Shown one piece after another: positions 1-7,088 of a stretch of 7,088 nt of DNA. Numbering within the stretch: the first letter of the stretch is position 1; each line of letters starts with the position of its first letter. The stretch comes from Gammaproteobacteria bacterium. Lineage in GTDB: Bacteria; Pseudomonadota; Gammaproteobacteria; Xanthomonadales; Xanthomonadaceae. The DNA is taken from positions 1-7,088 of the forward strand of contig JAAZHF010000168.1 in assembly GCA_012510865.1 (NCBI GenBank). Direction: 5' to 3'. The position numbers and the translations under genes are program-made. A model generated the notes under the pieces. That model did no database searches. It saw only the letters and a list, made by a program, of their open reading frames with translations, and had not been told where the DNA came from.

Positions 1-689
1 CGCTGCGCTCGCTCGACCTGCGCGTCAGGGAAGGCGAGTTCGTCGCCGTCACCGGCCCCTCGGGCTCCGGGAAGACCACCTTCCTCAACATCGCGGGCCT
101 GCTCGAGACCTTCACCGGCGGCGAGTTCAGGCTCGACGGCGAGGACGTGCGCGGGCTGTCGGACAACCAGCGCAGCAGGCTGCGCAACCAGAAGATCGGC
201 TTCATCTTCCAGGGCTTCAACCTGATCCCCGACCTCAACCTGTTCGACAACGTCGACGTGCCGCTGCGCTATCGCGGGATGCCGGCCAACGAGCGCAAGC
301 TGCGGATCGAGGATGCGCTGGGCATGGTCGGCCTGGGCTCGCGCATGAAGCACTTCCCCGCCGAACTCTCCGGCGGCCAGCAGCAGCGCGCCGCCATCGC
401 GCGCGCCATCGCCGGCAGCCCGCGCCTGCTGCTCGCCGACGAACCGACCGGCAACCTCGACACGCAGATGGCGCGCAGCGTGCTGGAGCTGCTGGAGGAC
501 ATCAACCAGCAGGGCACCACGATCGTGATGGTGACCCACGACCCGGAGCTGGCCGCGCGCGCGCACCGCAACGTCCACATCGTCGACGGCATGGCCACCG
601 ACCTCTCGCTGGAGCCCGGGCTGGCGCGCGCCTCGCTCGCACGCCGCGTCGAAGCCGAGGCCGCGGCCAACGCCGCCGCCGGCGCCTGA
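1..689 (+). CDS. ABC transporter ATP-binding protein, MacB/LolD-type (5' partial)
   Basis: Cytoplasmic ATPase subunit that powers a MacB/FtsX-family transporter. The reading frame is open from the left edge (first full codon at nt 3), so the true start is outside; 228 residues are visible and about 20 are probably missing compared with a typical 230-250 residue family member. All nucleotide-binding motifs are intact: Walker A GPSGSGKT (nt 54-77), Q-loop FQGFN with Gln at 210-212, signature LSGGQ (366-380), Walker B LLLADEP with Asp 438-440 and Glu 441-443, D-loop NLD just after, and the switch His in VTHD at 537-539. The GNLD and GLGSRM-HFPAELSGGQQQR style is typical of the MacB/LolD/YbbA subfamily. 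An Ala-rich tail follows the last strand. An internal GTG at 147 lies after Walker A and cannot be the start. The two permeases follow directly, so this is their motor. The substrate cannot be read from the ATPase. LolD itself is unlikely because the permeases do not look like LolC/LolE. Confidence 0.95.
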   Translation, partial: LRSLDLRVREGEFVAVTGPSGSGKTTFLNIAGLLETFTGGEFRLDGEDVRGLSDNQRSRLRNQKIGFIFQGFNLIPDLNLFDNVDVPLRYRGMPANERKLRIEDALGMVGLGSRMKHFPAELSGGQQQRAAIARAIAGSPRLLLADEPTGNLDTQMARSVLELLEDINQQGTTIVMVTHDPELAARAHRNVHIVDGMATDLSLEPGLARASLARRVEAEAAANAAAGA

Positions 690-694
690 GGAGG
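689..694 (+). promoter_or_regulatory. Ribosome binding site for the first permease
   Basis: AGGAGG, a near-perfect Shine-Dalgarno, begins on the last base of the ATPase stop codon (TGA 687-689) and sits 5 nt before the ATG at 700. It fixes the permease start and suggests translational coupling to the ATPase. Confidence 0.8.
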
Positions 695-699
695 CTGCC

Positions 700-2004
700 A
701 TGCTCGCCTACTATCTCCGGCTGGCGCTGCGCAGCTTCCGGCGCAACAAGGCCCTGACCGCGCTCATGGTGCTCGCGATCGCGCTCGGCATCGGCGCCAG
801 CATGACCACGCTGACCGTGTTCAAGGTGCTTTCGGGCGATCCGCTCCCCGGCAAGAGCGACCGCGTGTTCCTGGTCCAGCTCGACGCCGAGCCGCTGGCC
901 ACGCAGGTGCCGGGCGACGAACCCGCCACCCAGCTCACCCGCTACGACGCCGAGGAGCTGCTGCGCCAGGCACGGGGGCACCGCCAGGCGCTGATGGTCG
1001 GCGGGCGCACGATCATCGAGCCCGGGTCGTCGACGCTGAAGCCCTTCGTCGACCAGTCGCGCTACACCTCCGCCGACTTCTTCCCGATGTTCGAAGCACC
1101 GTTCGCGCACGGGCAGGGCTGGAGCCGCGCCGACGACGACGCGCGCGCGAGGGTTGCGGTGATCTCCCGCGTGCTGAACGACAAGCTGTTCTCCGGCGCC
1201 GACAGCACCGGCCGCGAGCTGCGCGTCAACGGCGAGTCCCTGCGCATCGTCGGCGTGCTCGACGACTGGTCGCTCAGCCCCAAGTTCTACGACCTCAACA
1301 CCGGTGCCTACGGCCGCGACGAACAGGTGTTCATCCCGTTCTCCACCGCGATGGACCTGGACTTCGGCACCAGCGGCATGACCAACTGCTTCGGCACCGA
1401 CCCGGTGTCCGATCCGCGCGACGTCAACGCGGCCTGTTCGTGGATCCAGTACTGGGTGGAGCTGGAGTCGCCGTCGCAGGCCGGCGACTACCGGGCCATG
1501 CTGGAGAACTACTCGGCGCAGCAGAAGGCGGCCGGCCGCTACGAGCGCGCCCCCAACGTGCGCCTGCGCGACGTCATGGAGTGGCTCGAGTTCCGCCAGG
1601 TGGTGCCCGGCGACGTCCGCCTGCAGATGTGGCTCGCGCTCGGGTTCCTGCTGGTCTGCCTGCTCAACACCGTGGGCCTGCTGCTGGCCAAGTTCCTGCG
1701 CCGCGGCGGCGAGATCGGCGTGCGCCGGGCGCTGGGCGCGTCGCGCCGCGACATCTTCACCCAGTGCCTGGTCGAGGCCGGCACCGTCGGCCTGGCCGGC
1801 GGCGTGCTCGGGCTCGGGCTGGCCCTGCTCGGGCTCTGGGCGGTGCGCCAGCGGCCCACCGGCTACGCCGCCCTCGCCCATCTCGACGGCTCGATGCTGC
1901 TCGCCACCTTCGCCCTGGCCCTGGTCGCCAGCCTGCTCGCCGGCCTGCTGCCGGCGTGGCGGGCGATGCAGATCACCCCGGCCGTACAGCTGAAGTCCCA
2001 GTAA
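700..2004 (+). CDS. MacB-like ABC transporter permease (first of two)
   Basis: Inner-membrane permease of 434 residues with the MacB periplasmic core plus FtsX-domain layout. It has an N-terminal amphipathic stretch and TM1 (about residues 20-44). A large periplasmic domain follows (about 45-305). Three C-terminal helices lie at about 308-332, 360-382 and 398-419. After TM2 the cytoplasmic coupling segment EIGVRRALGASRRDI (338-352) is the family hallmark that contacts the ATPase. In MacB-type systems this architecture transmits ATP-driven motion to the periplasm (mechanotransmission) rather than forming a classic channel. No ATPase domain is fused, unlike true MacB, so the ATPase just upstream must supply it. 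The periplasmic domain carries two Cys (230 and 246) in a loop before an aromatic segment, which could form a disulfide. The start is set by the AGGAGG at 689-694. Substrate unknown; export of a toxic or envelope-active compound is a plausible inference from the superfamily, not shown here. Confidence 0.92.
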   Translation: MLAYYLRLALRSFRRNKALTALMVLAIALGIGASMTTLTVFKVLSGDPLPGKSDRVFLVQLDAEPLATQVPGDEPATQLTRYDAEELLRQARGHRQALMVGGRTIIEPGSSTLKPFVDQSRYTSADFFPMFEAPFAHGQGWSRADDDARARVAVISRVLNDKLFSGADSTGRELRVNGESLRIVGVLDDWSLSPKFYDLNTGAYGRDEQVFIPFSTAMDLDFGTSGMTNCFGTDPVSDPRDVNAACSWIQYWVELESPSQAGDYRAMLENYSAQQKAAGRYERAPNVRLRDVMEWLEFRQVVPGDVRLQMWLALGFLLVCLLNTVGLLLAKFLRRGGEIGVRRALGASRRDIFTQCLVEAGTVGLAGGVLGLGLALLGLWAVRQRPTGYAALAHLDGSMLLATFALALVASLLAGLLPAWRAMQITPAVQLKSQ

Positions 2005-2008
2005 AGGA
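2003..2008 (+). promoter_or_regulatory. Ribosome binding site for the second permease
   Basis: AAAGGA overlaps the TAA stop of the first permease (2002-2004) and lies 6 nt before the ATG at 2015. It is weaker than the site at 689-694 but supports this start and coupling of the two permeases. Confidence 0.6.
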
Positions 2009-2014
2009 CCCCGC

Positions 2015-3241
2015 ATGGACATCCGACCGATCCTCTCGACCCTGCTCCGCCACAAGACCGCGGCGGGCCTGATCGTGCTCGAGATCGCGCTGAGCTGCGC
2101 GATCATCTGCAACGCCCTGTTCCTGATCTCCCAGCGCATCGAAAGCGTGTCCCGGCCCAGCGGCATCGCCGAGGACGAGCTGCTGGTCATCCGCCTGAGC
2201 GGCATCGGGCCCGACGAGAACGCCGACGCCCGCACCCGCGAGGACAAGGCGGCGCTGCGCGCGGTGCCGGGCGTGGCCGGCGTCACCATGGTCAACCAGA
2301 TGCCGTTCTCCAGCAGCGCGTCGAATTCCGGAATCACGCTCACGCCGGAGCAGGACCGCGCGGCGCTGGTCGCCGCCACCTACCAGGGCGACGAAGCCAT
2401 GCTCCGGACCCTGGGCATCCGCCTCCGTTCCGGCCGCGATTTCCGGCCCGACGAGTTCATGGATGCGACCGCGCTCGAGCAGGTCACCGACTACAGCACC
2501 CTCTCCAGCCCGACCATCGTCAGCGCCGCGACGGCCGAACGGCTGTTCCCGGGGGAGAACGCGCTGGGCCGGACGATCTACCTCGGCCCGGTGCCGCTGA
2601 CCATCATCGGCGTGGCCGAGGCCCTGGCCCGGCCCAACGACGCGGGCACCGGCGACATGACCCATTCGCTGATCCTGCCGATCCGCGACAACTACGCCAG
2701 CGGCGCCTCCTACATGGTCCGCGTCACCGATCCCGCGCGGCGCGACGAGGTGCTGGCCGCCGCGGTGGCGGCGCTGGAGTCGGTGGACGCCAGCCGGCTC
2801 GTGCTGGACCAGAAGACCTACACCGAGGTGCGCGACCGCTTCTTCCGCAGCGACCTGGACATGATCGTGCTGCTGGGCGTGGTCTGCATCGCGCTGCTGG
2901 TGGTGACCGCGCTGGGCATCGTCGGCCTGGCCAGCTTCTGGGTGCAGCAGCGCAGCAAGCAGATCGGCATCCGCCGCGCCCTGGGCGCGACCCGCGGCCA
3001 GATCCTGCGCTACTTCCAGACCGAGAACTTCGTGCTGGCGACCCTCGGCATCGTGATCGGAATGCTGCTGGCCTTCGGCATCAACCAGATGCTGATGGGC
3101 CGCTACGAGCTGCCGCGCCTGCCGCTGGCCTACCTGCCCGTCGGGGCCGTGGCGCTGTGGCTGCTGGGGCAGCTGGCGGTGCTGGGGCCGGCGCGCCGCG
3201 CGGCGTCGGTGCCGCCTGCGGTCGCCACGCGAAGCGTATGA
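2015..3241 (+). CDS. MacB-like ABC transporter permease (second of two)
   Basis: Second inner-membrane permease, 408 residues, with the same layout as its neighbour but clearly divergent in sequence. TM1 spans about residues 15-39. A periplasmic core of about 43-280 follows, including the segment IVSAATAERLFPGENALGR (168-186), which has the family pattern of a MacB core domain ('...a..lfpg.nplGk.i...'). C-terminal helices lie at about 281-307, 336-357 and 372-390. The ATPase-coupling segment QIGIRRALGATRGQIL (316-331) matches EIGVRRALGASRRDI in the first permease, showing common ancestry of the two C-terminal domains. It starts 10 nt after the previous stop. The pair most likely forms a heterodimer with the upstream ATPase, as LolC/LolE or other two-permease systems do. 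The C-terminus PAVATRSV follows the usual conserved 'P..AlR' ending. LolC or LolE identity was considered and is disfavoured by the N-termini and by the two-component context. Confidence 0.92.
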   Translation: MDIRPILSTLLRHKTAAGLIVLEIALSCAIICNALFLISQRIESVSRPSGIAEDELLVIRLSGIGPDENADARTREDKAALRAVPGVAGVTMVNQMPFSSSASNSGITLTPEQDRAALVAATYQGDEAMLRTLGIRLRSGRDFRPDEFMDATALEQVTDYSTLSSPTIVSAATAERLFPGENALGRTIYLGPVPLTIIGVAEALARPNDAGTGDMTHSLILPIRDNYASGASYMVRVTDPARRDEVLAAAVAALESVDASRLVLDQKTYTEVRDRFFRSDLDMIVLLGVVCIALLVVTALGIVGLASFWVQQRSKQIGIRRALGATRGQILRYFQTENFVLATLGIVIGMLLAFGINQMLMGRYELPRLPLAYLPVGAVALWLLGQLAVLGPARRAASVPPAVATRSV

Positions 3242-3251
3242 TCCCCGGCCA

Positions 3252-4588
<1,337 letters not shown>

Positions 4589-4589
<1 letters not shown>

Positions 4590-5896
4590 TGCCCCGCGCG
4601 CGCCTGCCCCTGAGCGTCTTGTTCACGCTCCTGGCGCTGGCCTACATGGCGCTGTCCGCCGGGATCGCGCTGCTTCTCTGGCAGTGGCTCGGGCTGCGCT
4701 GGCTGGCGCTGGGCGCCGCGGTCGCGCTGCCGCTGCCGCTGCTCGTCTACCACGTGCGCCGCCTGCTGCGGCCCGCGCATTCGCTGTTCCGCGCGCTGGC
4801 CGGGAGCGTCGCGAGCTATCGCGACGGCGACTTCAGCTTCGGCCTGTCCTGGGAGGGCGGCGGTGAGCTCGGGGCGCTGGTCGCCGCCCACCGTGCGCTG
4901 GGAGACACGCTCCGCGACCAGCGCCTGCGCCTGGTGCAGCGCGAGCTGCTGCTGGACACGATGGTCCAGAACACGCCCGTGGCGATGGTCCTGGTCGACC
5001 CGGCCGGGCACATCGTGCTCGGCAACCTCGCGGCGCGGCGCCTGCTTGGCGAGGGCCGCAAGCTGGAGGGGGTCGCCTTCGAGGGGCTGCTCGGGCGGAT
5101 GCCCGCGGCGATGCGCGAGGCCTTCGCCCGCGGCGTCGACGGCATGTTCACCGTCGCCGCGGACGACGACGAGCACATCTTCCACCTCTCGCGGCGCCTG
5201 TTCCGGCTCAACGGCCGGCGGCACGAGCTGGTCCTGCTCCGGCAGCTCACCGCCGAGCTGCGCCGCCAGGAAGTGCAGGTCTGGAAGAAAGTGATCCGGG
5301 TGATCAGCCACGAACTCAACAACTCGCTGGCGCCGATCGCGTCGCTGGCGCACTCCGGCGCGGAGCTGCTGCGTCGCGGCCAGCACGACCGCCTGCCGGC
5401 GGCCCTGGCGACGATCGAGGAGCGCGCGCGGCACCTGGAGGGCTTCATCCGCGACTACGCGCGGTTCGCCAAGCTGCCGGCACCCCGGCTGGAGACGATC
5501 GAGTGGCGCGCCTTCCTCGAGCGCCTGCGCAGCCAGATCGACTTCGGCATCGAGGGCCACGTCGAGGGCCACGTGCGCGCCGATCCCGCGCAGCTCGAGC
5601 AGGCGCTGCTCAACATGCTCAAGAACGCCCACGAGTCGGGTTCGGCGGCGCGCGACGTGCGCCTGGCCCTGCGCCGACTGCCCGACGGCTGGCGGGTGGA
5701 CGTGCTCGACCGCGGCAGCGGGATGAACGAATCGGTGCTGGAGAACGCACTGCTGCCGTTCTATTCGACCAAGCGGCACGGCACCGGCCTGGGCCTGGCG
5801 CTGACCCGCGAGATCGCCGAAGCCCACGGCGGCCGCATCGCCCTGGCCAACCGCGACGGCGGCGGGCTGAGCGTGGGGCTGGTGCTGCCGGCCTGA
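4589..5896 (+). CDS. Membrane PAS sensor histidine kinase, NtrY-like
   Basis: Sensor kinase of 435 residues, the cognate partner of the preceding regulator. The frame is open further upstream (from 4325), but that part lies inside the regulator gene. The ATG at 4589 shares the A of the regulator's TGA stop (TGATG), a classic coupled start, and is followed at once by a signal-anchor-like helix. Two helices (about 7-31 and 38-57) are separated by only about six residues, so there is no periplasmic sensor domain. Next come a HAMP-like linker (about 59-110), a PAS domain (about 120-215), a HisKA helix with HELNNSLAPI and phospho-acceptor His241 (nt 5309-5311), and a HATPase domain. The HATPase has an N-box LLNMLKNAHES with N346, G1 box DRGSGM (374-379), F box PFYSTK (390-395) and G2 box GTGLGLAL (398-405). 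All catalytic elements are intact. It should autophosphorylate and donate phosphate to D52 of the regulator. The input signal is unknown; the PAS domain shows no recognisable haem or flavin signature by eye. Confidence 0.94.
5552..5575 (+). repeat. 12-bp tandem duplication inside the kinase gene
   Basis: GAGGGCCACGTC at 5552-5563 is followed immediately by GAGGGCCACGTG at 5564-5575, identical in 11 of 12 bases. In the protein it gives EGHV-EGHV (residues 322-329), in the variable strand just ahead of the N-box of the HATPase domain. It keeps the frame. It looks like a small slippage duplication in a tolerant position. Confidence 0.7.
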
Positions 5897-5897
5897 G

Positions 5898-5917
5898 CGG
5901 GGCCGGTCGCGGCCCCG
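5898..5917. terminator. GC hairpin between convergent genes, possible bidirectional terminator
   Basis: CGGGGCCG (5898-5905) and CGGCCCCG (5910-5917) are perfect reverse complements around a 4-nt loop GTCG. They occupy most of the 28-bp gap between the kinase stop (TGA 5894-5896) and the glmU stop (TAG, 5925-5927 on the minus strand). There is no T-run directly after the stem on either strand; the nearest on the plus strand is TTTCTTC at 5934-5940, inside glmU. It is therefore not a canonical intrinsic terminator. It could still slow polymerase or protect 3' ends of both converging transcripts. Confidence 0.45.
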
Positions 5918-5924
5918 GCGGACG

Positions 5925-7088
5925 CTAGCGCGGTTTCTTCGTCGGGCGCTTCCAGGAATCGATGGTCTGCTGGCGGCCGCGGGCGACGGTGAGCTTGCCC
6001 TCGGGCGCGTTGCTGGTGATGACCGACCCCGCGCCGATGGTGGCGCCGCGGCCGATCGTGACCGGCGCGACCAGGGCGGAATTCGAGCCGATGAAGGCCT
6101 GGTCGCCGATGGTGGTGACCGACTTGTTGGCGCCGTCGTAGTTGCAGGTGATGGTGCCTGCGCCGATGTTGACGCCGGCGCCGACGTCGGCGTCGCCGAG
6201 GTAGCTGAGGTGGCTCGCCTTGCTGCCCACGCCCAGCGCGGAATTCTTGACCTCGACGAAGTTCCCGACGTGCACGCCGTCGGCGAGGACGGTGCCCGGG
6301 CGCATGCGGGCGAACGGCCCGACCGCGACCGCCCCCTCGGTGCGCGCGCCCTCGATGTCGCAGTGCGCGCGCACCTCGGTCCCGGGGCCGAGCTCGGCGT
6401 CGCGGATGCGGCAGAAGGGCCCGATGCGCACGCCGTCGCCGAGCGCCACCCGCCCTTCCAGGACGACGTCGACGTCGATCTCGACGTCGCGCCCCGCCAC
6501 CACTTCGCCGCGGACGTCGACCCGCGACGGATCGGCGAACCGCACGCCGTCGGCGCACAGCCCGCGCACCACCCGCAGCTGCATCGCCCGCTCGAGCTGC
6601 GCGAGCTGCCAGGGATCGTTGGCGCCCTCGGTCTCGACCGGGTCGTCGACGAAGACCATCTCCGCGGCGCTGTACTCGGCGGCGGCCATGGCGAAGACGT
6701 CGGTCAGGTAGTACTCCCCCTGGGCGTTGTCGCTGGACAGGCGCTGCAGCCAGTTCTTCAGCGCGGTGGATTCGGCCGCGAGCACGCCGGTGTTGATGAT
6801 GTCGATGCGGCGCTGCGCGGCGTCGGCGTCCTTTTCCTCGACGATGGCGCCGACCCTGCCCTCGGGATCGCGCACGATGCGCCCGTAGCCGCTCGGGTCG
6901 TCGACCTCCGCGACCAGCACCGCAAGCCGCCCTCCGGCCGCCAGCAGCCGGCGCAGCGTCGCGGGCGTGATCAGCGGCACGTCGCCATAGAGCACGAGGA
7001 CCTGGGCGCCGTCGGGCACCCCGGGCATCGCCTGCCGCACCGCGTGCCCGGTGCCGAGCTGTTCCGCCTGCTCGACCCAGCGCAGGTC
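5925..7088 (-). CDS. glmU: Bifunctional GlmU: glucosamine-1-P acetyltransferase / GlcNAc-1-P uridylyltransferase (5' partial)
   Basis: Cytoplasmic enzyme making UDP-N-acetylglucosamine for peptidoglycan and lipopolysaccharide. The C-terminal domain acetylates glucosamine-1-phosphate with acetyl-CoA, and the N-terminal domain then transfers UMP from UTP. 387 residues are visible. The frame is open to the right edge and the first visible residues, [17 protein letters not shown], match the E. coli segment around residues 70-86, so about 69-70 residues are missing from a protein of about 456. A GTG at 7040 is internal. Visible motifs are LYGDVPLI with the Mg-binding Asp (E. coli D105), NTGVL, GEYYLTD, and EGANDPWQL with the second metal ligand Asn (E. 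coli N227). A left-handed beta-helix of hexapeptide repeats follows, with [18 protein letters not shown], the catalytic His of SHLSYLGD (nt 6210-6212; E. coli H363), [16 protein letters not shown] and the basic tail WKRPTKKPR. It converges on the kinase gene with a 28-bp gap. In many gammaproteobacteria glmU follows the ATP synthase genes, which would lie right of the window. Confidence 0.98.
   Translation of the reverse strand, partial: DLRWVEQAEQLGTGHAVRQAMPGVPDGAQVLVLYGDVPLITPATLRRLLAAGGRLAVLVAEVDDPSGYGRIVRDPEGRVGAIVEEKDADAAQRRIDIINTGVLAAESTALKNWLQRLSSDNAQGEYYLTDVFAMAAAEYSAAEMVFVDDPVETEGANDPWQLAQLERAMQLRVVRGLCADGVRFADPSRVDVRGEVVAGRDVEIDVDVVLEGRVALGDGVRIGPFCRIRDAELGPGTEVRAHCDIEGARTEGAVAVGPFARMRPGTVLADGVHVGNFVEVKNSALGVGSKASHLSYLGDADVGAGVNIGAGTITCNYDGANKSVTTIGDQAFIGSNSALVAPVTIGRGATIGAGSVITSNAPEGKLTVARGRQQTIDSWKRPTKKPR

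Noticed and set aside
147..149. GTG at 147 as start of the ATPase
   Set aside because: The same frame is open to the left edge and encodes Walker A at 54-77, which the protein needs.
968..983. AGGCACG resembling a sigma-54 -24 element
   Set aside because: The matching -12 position reads CACCG instead of TTGCA/T, and the site is in the middle of the first permease gene.
502..2379. 625-codon open frame on the minus strand
   Set aside because: It lies antisense to the ATPase and both permeases, which have complete family motifs. The translation is low-complexity (Ala, Arg, Gly, Gln, His) as expected for an antisense frame in very GC-rich DNA.
700..3241. LolC/LolE lipoprotein-sorting permeases
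   Set aside because: The N-termini lack the usual LolC/E opening pattern, and the operon is linked to a sigma-54 two-component system, which is not expected for an essential constitutive Lol system.
5761..6558. 265-codon Arg-rich open frame on the minus strand
   Set aside because: Overlaps glmU in another frame on the same strand; the Arg/Gly run reflects the GC-rich hexapeptide-repeat coding sequence.

Overview
The window is a very GC-rich (roughly 70% by eye), densely coding piece of a bacterial chromosome. It contains five co-directional plus-strand genes followed by one convergent minus-strand gene. The full-length-type GlmU, the codon bias (strong G/C at third positions) and the style of the proteins suggest a high-GC gammaproteobacterium of the Xanthomonadales (Lysobacter/Luteimonas-like). 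That placement is inference from sequence character, not from a search.

Region 1 (1-3241) encodes an ABC transporter of the MacB/FtsX-permease superfamily. It is built from separate polypeptides: an ATPase whose N-terminus is cut by the left edge (1-689), and two different MacB-type permeases (700-2004 and 2015-3241), each with one N-terminal membrane helix, a large periplasmic domain and three C-terminal helices. The genes are 10 bp apart, with Shine-Dalgarno sequences embedded in or abutting the previous stop codon. The transporter is therefore probably one ATPase dimer plus a permease heterodimer. Any membrane-fusion partner would lie left of the window.

Region 2 (3252-5896) encodes a two-component system. 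The first gene is a sigma-54-dependent response regulator (receiver, AAA+, Fis-type helix-turn-helix). The second is a membrane histidine kinase with two helices, a HAMP-like linker, a PAS domain, and HisKA and HATPase domains. The kinase starts inside the regulator's stop codon (TGATG overlap). The pair follows the permeases by only 10 nt, so all five genes look like one transcription unit. The simplest model is that the kinase and regulator control the transporter operon through sigma-54. The kinase has almost no periplasmic sensory loop, which raises the possibility that it reads the transporter itself or an intramembrane/cytoplasmic cue.

Region 3 (5897-5924) is a 28-bp convergent intergenic gap holding a perfect 8-bp GC hairpin that could serve both directions.

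Region 4 (5925-7088, minus strand) is glmU, the bifunctional UDP-GlcNAc biosynthesis enzyme, cut by the right edge and lacking about the first 70 residues. It is a housekeeping gene with no obvious functional tie to the transporter operon. No RNA genes, mobile elements, CRISPR arrays or gene-free stretches over 300 bases were seen.
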